NCBI GenBank assembly: GCA_964470555.1
Contig: CAYYDG010000022.1
Span: 1-64,000, forward strand
Reading direction: 5' to 3'
DNA from: RBC074 sp964470555
GTDB lineage: Bacteria > Acidobacteriota > Blastocatellia > RBC074
Length of the DNA stretch: 64,000 bases
Part shown: one piece after another, positions 16,510-26,093 of the stretch
How positions within the stretch are numbered: position 1 is the first letter of the stretch
Layout: each line of letters begins with the position of its first letter
Notes under the pieces: model-generated
What the model was told of the DNA's origin: nothing
What the model saw: only the letters and a program-made list of their open reading frames with translations
Database searches by the model: none
Made by a program: the position numbers and the translations under genes

Positions 16510-18684
16510 ATGTTCTCAACAACCAACTTTCGCTTGTTCGTTGCTCAGCTATTGATGTTCTCACTGTTGGCAAACATTTTGTTTGCACAAACGCAAAATC
16601 CGCCAGCCAAACCGCCGGAACAGAAACCGGCGCAAAGTCCGCCGACCAAACCCGACGAGCAACAAGACGGCCCGCAAGACCCTGATTCCGTCGTTCGCAT
16701 CAACACTCAACTTGTCCAGATTGACGCTGTTGTCACAGACCACAAAGGCGTTCACGTCGAAGACCTGACCGGCGACGATTTTGAATTGCTGGTGGATGGC
16801 AAAAAGCAATCGCTCAGCTACATCAAAATGATGAAGCTGGCGGCGGCGAAAAAGCCCGAAGCCGAAACGCCGAAAGGCTCTAATGCAGCCGCCTCCCCGG
16901 TTGGAATGCCGACGAAGGAACTCGCGCCGAAAGACGTTCGCCGGACGATTGCCTTTGTTGTTGACGACCTGGGGCTTTCATTTGAAAGCACGTATTTCGC
17001 CCGCGAAGCCATCAAGAAATTCGTCAGCGAACAAATGGAAGAAGGCGACTTGGTCGGCATCATTCGCACAGGGCGCGGTTTGGGAATGTTGCAGCAGTTC
17101 ACCAACGACAAACGCATTCTGGGTACGGCGGTTGACCGATTGAGTTGGAATCCGTTCAGCCGAAACATGATGCCGAATTTTTCCGGCAACGACCCCAACG
17201 ACTTTCGATCTGAAGACGCCAAAGCCGCCGACGCTCGCGCCGAAGCTCGCGCCGAAGATTTCCGCGAAACAGTGTTTTCCGTCGGCACGCTGGGTTCGCT
17301 GAATTTCGTCATTCGTGGATTGGGCGAATTGCCTGGTCGCAAAATGGTGATTCTGATTTCCGATGGCTTCCGGCTGTTTGGCCGCGAACGCAACAACGAT
17401 CAAGTGCTGCAAAACCTGCGGAGGCTGACCGATCTGGCCAACCGGTCGAGCGTGGTGGTGTATTCAATTGACGCCAAAGGTTTGCAGACTTTGATGCCGG
17501 ACGCTTCGACCAGCAGAGTCCCTCACCCGAAAGATTTCAGCCGCGTCGCGCGGGAAAATTTCGATTCACAGGAAGGGCTGACTTACATCGCGCGCGAAAC
17601 CGGTGGCCTGGCCTTTCTTAATGGCAACGACATTAACCAGGGCATTCGCAAATCGCTGGAAGACACCAATAGTTATTATCTGCTCGGTTTCGATCCCGAA
17701 GACGAAAAGTTCGACCGCAAATATCACACGATCAAATTGAAAGTGACCCGACCGGGTTTGCACGTTCGCACGCGAGCGGGCTTTTTGGGAATCGCCGACC
17801 GCGAACGCCGCAAAGAACTGCCGACCGTCGCCGTGGATTCTCCGCAGGCGCGCGAACAAGCCATCGTCGGCGCTTTGTATTCGCCGTTCGGAGCGCGCGA
17901 CCTGGGCATTCAGATGAGTTCGTTTTTCTTCAATTCGAAAAAAACCGGCTCGTTTATTCGTTCGCTGTACCAGATTGATATGTCCGAAATGAATTTCAAG
18001 GATGACCCGGTTCGGCCAGGAGTCAAAACCGTCAAGCTGGAATTGGCCTCCTTTACGTTCAACGAAGCGGGCGCAATTCTGGAACAGCATGGGCGAGTGT
18101 TCACGCTGGAGGTTGAACCTGAGCAGTATCAGATGGTGATGACCAAAGGCATGTTTTACGCCGATGATTTCATTATCAAAAAGCCCGGCGCGTACCAGCT
18201 TCGTTGCATCATCCGCGATCCTTCGACGGGCAAGCTTGGTTCGGCGGGACAGTTCATCAACGTTCCTGATTTGACCAAAAAACGGCTGACGATGTCAGGT
18301 GTAGTTCTGACGGTTCCAGAGGATTACAAAGCCAAACCGGAGCAACTGACAGCGGAAGTGAATATGTCGCCTGCGACTCGGCGCTTTCCGCGCGAAGGCT
18401 TTTTCGAGTACGGAGCGGCGGTTTACAACGCCAAGACTGATTCCTCTGGCAAAACCGCGCTGACCACCGTGACTGAGATTTACCGCGACGGCAAACCGAT
18501 TTTCACCAGCGACGCGCGCCCGGTGGAAAAGGCCGGAGTCGGTGGCAGAACGGATTGCGGTGGGCGAATGGCGCTGGGGCCGCTGGCTCCGGGTGATTAT
18601 GTCTTTCATCTGATCGTCAACGACACTCTGGCCAAATCGAAAAACGCCCGCGTAGATCAATGGATCGAATTCAGCGTTCGATGA
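16510..18684 (+). CDS. VWFA-related acidobacterial secreted protein
   Basis: ATG 16510 follows AAAAGGAGAAAG (724 aa). A signal peptide (about 1-26, ending FAQ) precedes a Pro- and Gln-rich linker. The domain starting VRINTQLVQIDAVVTDHKG, with DLTGDDFELLVDGK, is the hallmark of the VWFA-related family. The VWA core follows (TIAFVVDDLGLSFES with a DDxxxS-like MIDAS, GRKMVILISDGFRLFG, NSYYLLGFDPED). The last 280 residues are beta-rich. The family is expanded in Acidobacteriota; its role is unknown, presumably protein-protein adhesion in the periplasm or outside the cell. Confidence 0.88.
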   Translation: MFSTTNFRLFVAQLLMFSLLANILFAQTQNPPAKPPEQKPAQSPPTKPDEQQDGPQDPDSVVRINTQLVQIDAVVTDHKGVHVEDLTGDDFELLVDGKKQSLSYIKMMKLAAAKKPEAETPKGSNAAASPVGMPTKELAPKDVRRTIAFVVDDLGLSFESTYFAREAIKKFVSEQMEEGDLVGIIRTGRGLGMLQQFTNDKRILGTAVDRLSWNPFSRNMMPNFSGNDPNDFRSEDAKAADARAEARAEDFRETVFSVGTLGSLNFVIRGLGELPGRKMVILISDGFRLFGRERNNDQVLQNLRRLTDLANRSSVVVYSIDAKGLQTLMPDASTSRVPHPKDFSRVARENFDSQEGLTYIARETGGLAFLNGNDINQGIRKSLEDTNSYYLLGFDPEDEKFDRKYHTIKLKVTRPGLHVRTRAGFLGIADRERRKELPTVAVDSPQAREQAIVGALYSPFGARDLGIQMSSFFFNSKKTGSFIRSLYQIDMSEMNFKDDPVRPGVKTVKLELASFTFNEAGAILEQHGRVFTLEVEPEQYQMVMTKGMFYADDFIIKKPGAYQLRCIIRDPSTGKLGSAGQFINVPDLTKKRLTMSGVVLTVPEDYKAKPEQLTAEVNMSPATRRFPREGFFEYGAAVYNAKTDSSGKTALTTVTEIYRDGKPIFTSDARPVEKAGVGGRTDCGGRMALGPLAPGDYVFHLIVNDTLAKSKNARVDQWIEFSVR

Positions 18685-18705
18685 AACTGGCTTGAAAAAC
18701 CAGAG

Positions 18706-18770
18706 CCACAAAAAACGCAAAACTCACAAAACTTCCCCGCGAAGCTTTGTGAGTTTTGTGCATTTTGTGG
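18706..18770. repeat. Inverted repeat, possible transcript-end hairpin
   Basis: The arms 18706-18733 (CCACAAAAAACGCAAAACTC and on) and 18743-18770 are near-perfect inverted complements around a short CCCCGCGA-type loop. It lies 21 bases after the VWFA-related gene. It may act as a 3' hairpin, or it may be another of the dispersed palindromes of this genome. Confidence 0.6.
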
Positions 18771-18852
18771 TTAAGTCTCACCGTTAACCCGCAAAAGTTT
18801 GAAATACTCGACGCGAAGTTTCGGCGTCTTTCTCTTATCAAGGAGCGCTCAC

Positions 18853-20836
18853 ATGAAAAGAAAGCTTATTTGGATGTTGTTGCTGGCCGTGGTCAGTTTT
18901 GTTTCAGCAGTGCAGATCGTTTCAGGCCAAAGAGGCGGCCAGCTCACGCCCGAAATGGCTGCGCAGCGACACAAGCTTGAAAAAGAACTGCACGAAATCG
19001 CCATCGTCGAACGCAAGCTGATGATTCGTATGCGCGACGGCAAACGCATGGCGGCGGATTTGTATCGCCCGAAAGACACGTCGAGAAAATATCCGACGGT
19101 GTTTGTTCGCACGCCTTACAACTTCAATTACTGGGACGTGCGCAATGGCGTTCCGCGCGATATGAGCAGTGTCATCGAAGCCGTCAAACGCGGTTACGCG
19201 CACATCACCATGAACGAGCGCGGTCACTTTTTTTTCGGAAGGCAATTACGACATTCTCGGCCCGCCGCTGACCGATGGCGACGACGCGCTGAAATGGATT
19301 TCCAGCCAGAGTTGGTCAAACGGCAAAGTCGGAACCATCGGTTGCTCTTCGACTGCCGAATGGCAATTGGCCGTTGCGGCGCAGGGCAATCCGGCCTTTG
19401 CCGCGATGATTCCGCAGGGCTTCGGCGCAGGTGTTGGCCGCGTCGGCGAGTATTACGAACAAGGCAATTGGTATCGCGGCGGCGCGGTGCAGATGCTGTT
19501 TATCGCCTGGCTGTACGGCGAACAGAATCAGGTTCGCCCGACGTTTCCGCCCAACACGACGCAGGAAGAATTGATTCAAGCGGCGAAGTTCTTCGACCTG
19601 GCGCAGCAAGCGCCGCCTGTGGATTGGTCAAAAGCGCTGAGGCATTTGCCCGTCATGGACATTATGAAAGCCGCGGGCGGGCCGAAAGGAATCTTCGCTG
19701 ACGAAATGCCTGTGGCGACCGGCGGCGCGATGATCAAACGCGCGCCGAACGATCCGGCCTGGTACAAAGGCGGTTTGTGGCACGACAACATGACGATCAA
19801 CGTTCCCGGTTTCTGGTTTATGTCGTGGTACGACGTTTCGGTCGGGCCGAATCTGGCGGCTTATAACCACGTGCGCAAAACGGCTCGGCCTGAAATCGCC
19901 AACCAGCAATACGCGGTGATTGCGCCTACGCTGCATTGCGCGTTCAAACGCGCGACCGAAAACACCGTCGTCGGCGAACGCAGCATGGGAGACGCCCGGT
20001 TGAATTACGACGAACTGACCTGGGGCTGGTTCGACCGCTTCCTGAAAGGCGAAGAGAACGGCATTCTGCAAAAGATTCCGAAGGTTCAATACTTCACGAT
20101 GGGCATCAACAAATGGCAATCGTCCGACACCTGGCCTCCCGTCGGTGCGCAGCCGATGACGTATTACCTGGCCAGCAACGGCAAAGCCAACACTGGCGCA
20201 GGCGATGGCGTTTTGAGTCTGACGCCTCCGGCGACCGATAGCCCTGACAAATTCAGTTATGACCCGATGAATCCAGTGCCTTCGTATGGCGGTAACGTTT
20301 GCTGCACGGGCAACGCCGTCGCGGGCGGTTCGTTCGATCAACGCAAGATGGAAGAGCGACCTGACATTCTGGTTTACAGCACCGAACCGCTGAAAGAAGG
20401 CGTGGAAGTGAGCGGCCCGATTGAAGTCACGCTTTACGTTTCATCAGACGCCAAAGACACCGATTTCACCGTCAAGCTGATTGACGTTTACCCGGACGGA
20501 CGCGCCTACAACCTGGACGAAACCATCCAGCGCATGCGTTACCGCAACGGTTACGACAAACCGCAGGTCTGGATGGAATCGGGCAAGGTCTACAAGGTGA
20601 AATTGTCGGCTATGACCACCAGCAATTTCTTTGAAGCCGGCCACCGGATTCGCATTGAAGTCTCGAGCAGCAACTTCCCGCGCTTTGATCGGAATATGAA
20701 CACGGGCGGGAAAAACTACGACGAAACCACCGGCGTCATCGCGCACAACGCCGTCCACCATTCGCGGCAGTATCCGTCGGAGATCAAACTGACGGCGGTG
20801 AAAAAAGCGACTACGGCGGGCACGACCAGCCGATGA
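18853..20836 (+). pseudogene. CocE/NonD-type (X-Pro dipeptidyl-peptidase S15) hydrolase, split by a +1 frameshift
   Basis: The start is ATG 18853, with AAGGAG upstream and a signal peptide (MKRKLIWMLLLAVVSFVSAV). Frame 1 is authentic to HITMNERGHFF. The frame then shifts by one base at a run of eight T (19228-19235); removing one T restores SEGNYDILGPPLTDGDDALK and continuous homology. The second part holds the nucleophile region GTIGCSSTAEW and a PepX_C-like beta domain (VEVSGPIEVTLYVSSDAKDT). Without correction the product stops at 19701 with about 155 wrong residues. Everything downstream of the T-run is intact, so a sequencing error, a slippery phase-variable tract or a recent mutation are all possible. 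The restored protein would have about 660 aa. Confidence 0.82.
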
Positions 20837-21014
20837 TGCTCTCTTGGAGTTCCAGGCGGGAAAGAGTACGAAACGGTCTTTCCCGCCCAAGCTCCGAGCA
20901 GAGCTGTCCAGGAAATCGCGCGCCCATTGTGTTTGCAGATAATCTGTCGTAGAGGTTTCGCTTATGGCTTCCGTCAACTAAACTTGCCAGGAAGTTTGTT
21001 TGAAAGGAATCTCT

Positions 21015-22103
21015 ATGAAGCTTAGGCAGGTAGTAATCAGGAACTTCAAAGGTGTTCGAAAGGTCGAATTTTCAACAGAGACGGCTTCTCGCGCCCCTCG
21101 CCCGCTTACGGCGCTGTTGGGCGACAATGGGAGCGGGAAGACAAGCATCCTTCAGGCCATTGCCTTAACACTCTCGATGGCGACACGGCGCACGCGAAAT
21201 GTGTCTTCGTTCAATTGGCACGGCTTCCTGCCCGAACGTGTTCCGAGTCTCGGACCAACTTTTGTCGAACTCGAGGTTGCCTTCGAACCGGAAGAAGTCG
21301 CGCTGACCAGCCAACTGTTTAGGGCTTGGCAAGAATCCTTACCTTCCGATAGTAGACAACTTATGAAGCTTGTGCCGCCTTCAGAACATGCGGAGGTAAA
21401 GCTGCGGTTTGAGGAAGGACGAGTTGACTCTCCACAAGGCTTTGAAGCCGTGAATCAGTTCCTTGGTCGCTATTATGTAAAGGCATTGAAGGACACACGG
21501 CCTGATTTGAAGGAAAGTTTCGCGAAGCTGGGCGACATTTTCTGGTTCGATCAGCACCGCAACCTTGGCTCCTTAATGGCGGAGAACACAGTTGGCGAAG
21601 GGCTATCGCGTGAAGGATGGCAGGCGGGCGTCGAGCAACTTCGGGAGTATCTCGTCGGATGGTGGGGATTCCACACGACGCCCGGGCGCCGTGGGAAAGA
21701 CTTCATTCCGTCATTGCAGCAACTTTTCGGTACGGTTTTTCCTGGGACTCGATTTGTCGGCCTTATGCCACGCGCTGGGAGCGCCACCCCGCGAGCCAAT
21801 GATTTTTACTTCCTGATTGATCGTGACGACCGAATCTATGATCTCGCTGAGATGTCATCAGGGGAACAGGCGGTGTTTCCGCTGGTCTACGAATTTGTTC
21901 GACTCGATATTAAACGCTCAATCGTGCTGATTGATGAGTTAGAACTTCACTTACATCCACCTGAGCAGCAACGACTCCTGGCAGCTTTACCGAAAATCGG
22001 GCCAGACTGCCAATTCCTTATTACGACGCATTCCGAGTTCCTCTCATCAGCCATTCCCAATGAGCAGGAAGTTCGCTTGGACAAGGGAGTCCGATGCCTG
22101 TAG
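21015..22103 (+). CDS. AAA-family (OLD/RecF-like) ATPase, first gene of ATPase-TOPRIM pair 1
   Basis: ATG 21015 has AAGGAA 6 bases upstream; an in-frame TTG at 21000 is less likely (362 aa). Walker A is GDNGSGKT at 36-43. A large helical insert follows, with WFDQHRNLGS near 178. The ABC-type signature is MSSGEQAV, Walker B is IVLIDELELHLHP, and the switch His is in ITTHSEF. This order is that of AAA_15/AAA_21 ATPases of OLD, PARIS and related defence systems. It overlaps the next gene by 10 bases. A related ATPase with the same FDQ and DELELHLHP motifs lies at 52638-53723. Activity against phage is a hypothesis. Confidence 0.82.
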   Translation: MKLRQVVIRNFKGVRKVEFSTETASRAPRPLTALLGDNGSGKTSILQAIALTLSMATRRTRNVSSFNWHGFLPERVPSLGPTFVELEVAFEPEEVALTSQLFRAWQESLPSDSRQLMKLVPPSEHAEVKLRFEEGRVDSPQGFEAVNQFLGRYYVKALKDTRPDLKESFAKLGDIFWFDQHRNLGSLMAENTVGEGLSREGWQAGVEQLREYLVGWWGFHTTPGRRGKDFIPSLQQLFGTVFPGTRFVGLMPRAGSATPRANDFYFLIDRDDRIYDLAEMSSGEQAVFPLVYEFVRLDIKRSIVLIDELELHLHPPEQQRLLAALPKIGPDCQFLITTHSEFLSSAIPNEQEVRLDKGVRCL

Positions 22104-22891
22104 CCAAACTTTTCATCGAAGGTAAACTCGAATTCGAGGTGCTCAATCCCATTCTCCAAGGAACCCCTCTTCTACAGCGAGGCGGTTCAAAGAACTCTCT
22201 AAAACCGCGCGCCTTCAACGAACGCCAGGAGAACAAAGTTGTCGCAGCTTATCTCCGCGACCGGGATTTTGATTTCGATCCGCCAGACGATCTATCAAAG
22301 CCAACGGAGGACAGTAAGGTTGGTTGGCGATGGTGTAGGCACGAGATTGAGAATTACCTGGTTGAACCAGCGGTCGTCAGCGAAGCAATGACGTGGTCTC
22401 TTCAAGAGGTCGAGGCGGCCATTCGCCAGGCCGCAAGGCAAATCCGAAATTACGAGGCCGCGAGATGGACGATTGGCATTGTGCGTCGTGCGTTGCCGCC
22501 GCACTACGATTTGAAAACGCGCCCAGATCTGAATGAGATCGCTCTCCCGTCGGCGTTGGATTCGGTCGCAGTCAACACTTGGGCCTTGAACAACATTGAA
22601 GCCCATCGCAGCCGCATCGCTGCTTCGACTGACCCCTCCGCTGTACAAGCATCTCTTGATGGATTTTTGGCCCGTTTCGATGATGCTTTCGTCACTGACG
22701 TGGCGAATGTCCTGCTTTGGTTTTCGGGCAAAGACATTTTGGCCGCAATGGCTGACTGGCTTGCCACCAAGTCCATCGCAAACCCTGGAGAATTTCGCGC
22801 AGCGTTGCGTGACTGGATAATCTCCAACCCTGATCGCGCGCTTGAATTGTTGCCTGAATGGAAGGGCTTAATTGATATTCTCAGGGCGTGA
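22094..22891 (+). CDS. TOPRIM-like (DUF4435-type) protein, second gene of ATPase-TOPRIM pair 1
   Basis: ATG 22094 lies inside the 3' end of the ATPase gene (265 aa). The start LFIEGKLEFEVL provides the TOPRIM acidic residue E9. YLRDRDFDFD provides a DxD pair (D56, D58), and CRHEIENYLVEP (83-92) is a motif I associate with DUF4435 proteins such as the AriB subunit of PARIS. The remainder is helical and not recognised. TOPRIM domains coordinate Mg and cut or join nucleic acid, so a nuclease effector controlled by the ATPase is the natural reading. The same HEIENYL motif occurs in the protein at 51748-52608. Confidence 0.72.
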   Translation: MPVAKLFIEGKLEFEVLNPILQGTPLLQRGGSKNSLKPRAFNERQENKVVAAYLRDRDFDFDPPDDLSKPTEDSKVGWRWCRHEIENYLVEPAVVSEAMTWSLQEVEAAIRQAARQIRNYEAARWTIGIVRRALPPHYDLKTRPDLNEIALPSALDSVAVNTWALNNIEAHRSRIAASTDPSAVQASLDGFLARFDDAFVTDVANVLLWFSGKDILAAMADWLATKSIANPGEFRAALRDWIISNPDRALELLPEWKGLIDILRA

Positions 22892-23182
22892 AAGATGATG
22901 CGCTCGTAAGAAGGCAGGAATTTCTGTGTTTGGCTCCAAGATCGCCTCATCTTCAGCGCTAGGAATCGTTCTCCTTATCTCAAGCCGGAAATCTAACAAC
23001 TAGCTTGGGAGCATCTCGGCGGCGCGGAGCGGAAGCGTAAAATGACAATGCCGCAATTCAATTGAGTAATGATCACATTCAGTTCCTGGTGAGATAAGGG
23101 CGATGTTCAGGTTGCGCTTTCCATCTGTTGAGAGGCATCCTTGGCGATGGAAATATCATTTCAAAAGACGAGAAAGAATGTA

Positions 23183-23773
23183 ATGGCGAGACAACGTCAT
23201 ATTCGGATTTTTATTCTGGGCTTGATGCTGTTGCCCTTGATGGGCTTTGCACAAGTTGCCCAGGAGAACAGACTGGGGCAAATGGCAATCGGGATAACTT
23301 CGTCGGCGAAAGAATCAACCCCGATTGTCAAACAGCTTGTCGGAGTTTGGCGGTTGGTGGAATTTGAAGGAACCATTGATGGACAGCCTGTTCCTCGGTT
23401 GAATTCGGGCAGGTTGGCGTATGACGCCAGCGGGCAGGTGTCGTTGCACATGATGAAGCAGGATCGTCCGAAGTTCGCATCCGACAAAAAGCGGCAGAGT
23501 ACGGACGCCGAAGCGAAAGTCGCGTTTGACGGTTATGTGGCGTATTTCGGAACTTATCGAATCAATGAAGCCGAAGGCGTGGTCATACATCGCATCGAAG
23601 GCAGTCTGTTCCCGAACGAGATTGGAAAAGAAAGCGTCCGATTTTATGAACTCTCTGGCGATCGGTTGATCTTGCGCGTCACCAGTCTGGTAGATGGAAA
23701 AATTCTTCCCAAATCGGCTTCGACGGCGTATGTGGTTTGGGAGCGCGTCAAACAAGCGGGTGACAATAAATGA
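23183..23773 (+). CDS. Secreted lipocalin-like domain protein
   Basis: I chose ATG 23183, behind GAGAAAG, because it gives a clean signal peptide (MARQRHIRIFILGLMLLPLM); an in-frame ATG at 23141 would add 14 residues (196 aa from 23183). The region LVGVWRLVEFEGTIDGQPV to RLILRVTS matches the lipocalin-like family of small beta-barrels (Lipocalin_5 type): GRLAYDASGQVSLHMM, FGTYRINEAEGVVIHRIEGS. The ligand is unknown. It is followed after 16 bases by an unrecognised gene, probably co-transcribed. Confidence 0.72.
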   Translation: MARQRHIRIFILGLMLLPLMGFAQVAQENRLGQMAIGITSSAKESTPIVKQLVGVWRLVEFEGTIDGQPVPRLNSGRLAYDASGQVSLHMMKQDRPKFASDKKRQSTDAEAKVAFDGYVAYFGTYRINEAEGVVIHRIEGSLFPNEIGKESVRFYELSGDRLILRVTSLVDGKILPKSASTAYVVWERVKQAGDNK

Positions 23774-23789
23774 TCGGAAAGGACAGGTA

Positions 23790-24428
23790 ATGAGTGTGAA
23801 TCGCGCGACTGCGGAAATGAAGATAGAGTTTTGCCGAACGGGCGAACGGCGATATGGAGTGACGATTCATAGAAGTGGGAAATCGCCGTTGGAGATGAAT
23901 CCTGCGCCGGGATATGACTCTGCGATGCCGCACGATCTGTTGCATTTCATTGTCGAAAGCGAATTGGGATTGCGGCAGGGAATTTTCGGGCAGATTGCCG
24001 ATGGCGGAACCGCCGGGACGTTTCGCGCTGTGCAATCGTCTGGTGAAAATCGCCGGGAAGCCGCTCGTTCCCGACGACGCGAAACCCAGCGCGGCAGCAA
24101 GCTGTTACGTCAGGGGCAGGAAGATTCTATGCAATCGGAACGCGCGACCGTCATTTGTCTGTACGAATGGCTGGCGCGATCCACAGACCCTGCGCGGCGA
24201 ACGTTGGCAGCGGAAATGGCTGTGAATGCGAAAACCGTTCGCAGCCAGCTATCCACTGCCGAAAGCCAGTCGTTGAACGAATCTGCGATCAAACGAATTT
24301 GCGCTCGGATGGAGGAACTCAGCCAGCAATGGGCGTCTTTGGAAATTGGTCAGACTCTGACGGTGTTCTGGTCAGGAAAATTCTTTACGGTTGAGAGGGA
24401 TAACCAAGAATATCAAAAAAGCCGGTGA
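23790..24428 (+). CDS. Hypothetical protein, cytoplasmic
   Basis: ATG 23790 has AAAGGACAGG upstream (212 aa). No signal peptide or membrane segment is visible. Residues 1-70 include EMNPAPGYDSAMPHDLLHFI and VESELGLRQGIFGQIADGG, a conserved-looking block. The middle is Arg-rich (RREAARSRRRETQRGS), and the C-terminal 90 residues look helical and end in a beta-like segment (GQTLTVFWSGKFFTVE). I do not recognise the family. It follows the lipocalin-like gene closely and ends at a bidirectional hairpin. Confidence 0.6.
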   Translation: MSVNRATAEMKIEFCRTGERRYGVTIHRSGKSPLEMNPAPGYDSAMPHDLLHFIVESELGLRQGIFGQIADGGTAGTFRAVQSSGENRREAARSRRRETQRGSKLLRQGQEDSMQSERATVICLYEWLARSTDPARRTLAAEMAVNAKTVRSQLSTAESQSLNESAIKRICARMEELSQQWASLEIGQTLTVFWSGKFFTVERDNQEYQKSR

Positions 24429-24450
24429 TCTCTTGCGACACCACCGGCTT
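24415..24450 (-). terminator. Rho-independent terminator of the minus-strand gene, possibly bidirectional
   Basis: A 9-bp stem (24419-24427 with 24442-24450, AAGCCGGTG and its complement) is flanked by A6 on the plus strand at 24415-24420, which reads as a T-run on the minus strand. It sits just after the stop of the gene at 24477-25181 and overlaps the end of the convergent plus-strand gene. Confidence 0.8.
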
Positions 24451-24476
24451 GCCTGTTTGAACAGCTAGTTTTGGGC

Positions 24477-25181
24477 CTACTTTTTCTTTTTGGCTTCCCA
24501 GCTTCCCGAAAAGCCGCTGAATTCCCATTTGCCGCCCATATCGCTGCCAGTGCGTTTGCCATTGAGCGGAATCGGACCGTTGCCTTGATAGGTGGCTGTC
24601 AGATTGGTGACATCGCCTTCTTTGACTTCAATGGAGGTGACGTTCAGGTCGCCGCCGTTTTCAACAGAGGTGACCAGTTTGCCGCCTTCGTTTTTGATGA
24701 TCAGCGTCATCACGAATTCACCCTGGCCGTCGGCGACGATTTTGAAATCATAGGTGCCTTCGATTCCGGCAGGAACTCCGTTGCCAGCCGATGGCGCAGC
24801 AGCAGTCGAAGCGCCGGCTTTTTCGCCTTTCCAGGTTCCTTTGGCGTCGCCCGCCGTCCAATCGCCGGAAACATTGCCACCGGCAAATTTGCCTTTGATG
24901 TTGACGGGAGTGCCGCCCGCATCAGTGACGATGGTGATTGAATCGCCTTCGACGGTGACGCTGGTGACGGTCTGCGGAATCGGTGAATCTTTGATTTCGC
25001 CGGTCCATTTGCCGTTTTCTTTTTTCAGCACCAGCACGAAATTGATCGTGCCGAGTTCAGGACTGGCGGCGGCCACGTTGTACGTTCCTTCGATATCTTG
25101 TGCGAAGGCCGCGACCGACATTGCCATGACAAGAACCAGCGAGAGCAGCGCGCCGGTCAGATTCATAAAACGTTTGCTCAT
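24477..25181 (-). CDS. Secreted protein with two internal repeats, function unknown
   Basis: ATG at 25181 has AAGGAGGG upstream (234 aa). A signal peptide spans residues 1-28 (ending AAFAQ). Two related modules follow: about 29-122, opening DIEGTYNVAAASPELG, and about 138-234, opening GIEGTYDFKIVADGQG. Both contain a GKW or GGK turn and end in a Trp-Lys motif (GTWKGEK, GSWEAKK). The pattern suggests tandem small beta-barrels or sandwiches exported to the periplasm. No enzyme motif is visible. It is transcribed alone, convergent with the gene to its left. Confidence 0.72.
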   Translation of the reverse strand: MSKRFMNLTGALLSLVLVMAMSVAAFAQDIEGTYNVAAASPELGTINFVLVLKKENGKWTGEIKDSPIPQTVTSVTVEGDSITIVTDAGGTPVNIKGKFAGGNVSGDWTAGDAKGTWKGEKAGASTAAAPSAGNGVPAGIEGTYDFKIVADGQGEFVMTLIIKNEGGKLVTSVENGGDLNVTSIEVKEGDVTNLTATYQGNGPIPLNGKRTGSDMGGKWEFSGFSGSWEAKKKK

Positions 25182-25451
25182 TGGAAACCCTCCTTGGAAA
25201 TTTGAGCCAATGTAATTGTGGTGCGAAAACTTTTGGGATTACTTCCTCGATGGTTGCGGAGTCTACTGTCCGAATCGGCAGAACACAAGCCGCCGAATTG
25301 ACAACCTGATTGTCGAATTTGGACTGTTTTGGAAACGTGAAAACTCTGCAACGACGAATCCCAAAACGCCATCATCGGGTTTTATGTTCTGGCTTTTTGC
25401 TGCTTATAATCCGCACGTGGTTTCCTCCAACTTTGACTGGAGAAATTCCTT

Positions 25452-26093
25452 ATGCACGTTGACCGAAAACTTTATTTTGAGGAATTGGCCAATGCCATCA
25501 CGCACGGCATAGGACTGGTGTTGAGCCTGGCGGCGTTGATCGTACTGGCCATCCTGGCCTGGCAAAAAGCTTCGATCTGGCATTTCGTCGGCTGTGCGAT
25601 TTACGGCATTTCGCAAGTCGTTTTGTATGCGGCTTCGACGCTCTACCACGGAGTGCAAGTTCCGCATTTGAAGCCCAAGTTTCGCCGCCTGGATCAAATG
25701 GCGATTTACCTGCTGATTGCCGGAACCTACACGCCGTTTATGCTGGTCAATTTGCGCGGATTCTGGGGCTATTTGTTGCTGACCATTGTCTGGGCATTGG
25801 CGGTGTTCGGCATAGCGTTCAAGCTGGTTTACGCCGATCAATATAATGCTGTGACAATGACGTTGTATCTGGTGATCGGCTGGGCGGCGGTCATCGCCAT
25901 CAAACCGATTTTAGCGACCGTGCCAATGGCTGGATTGATCTGGATCGGCGCCGGCGGACTGGCTTACATGCTGGGACTGATTTTTTTCGCCTGGGATCGG
26001 CTGCCCTACAACCACCTCATCTGGCATTTGTTCGTGCTGGCGGGCAGCGGATTTTTCTTCTGGGCGGTGCTGAAATATGTGTTGCCGGTTTAA
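25452..26093 (+). CDS. Hemolysin III / TrhA family (PAQR) membrane protein
   Basis: ATG 25452 follows GGAGAAATTCC (213 aa). Seven hydrophobic helices can be traced. The PAQR landmarks are present: EELANAITHGIGLVLSL at the start, ASTLYHGV in helix 2-3, DQMAIYLLIAGTYTPFML, and the C-terminal HLIWHLFVLAGS. The Ser, Asp and His residues in these segments form the metal site of PAQR hydrolases. Family members in bacteria affect membrane lipid homeostasis. The stop codon overlaps the convergent DUF1501 stop by 4 bases. Confidence 0.9.
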   Translation: MHVDRKLYFEELANAITHGIGLVLSLAALIVLAILAWQKASIWHFVGCAIYGISQVVLYAASTLYHGVQVPHLKPKFRRLDQMAIYLLIAGTYTPFMLVNLRGFWGYLLLTIVWALAVFGIAFKLVYADQYNAVTMTLYLVIGWAAVIAIKPILATVPMAGLIWIGAGGLAYMLGLIFFAWDRLPYNHLIWHLFVLAGSGFFFWAVLKYVLPV

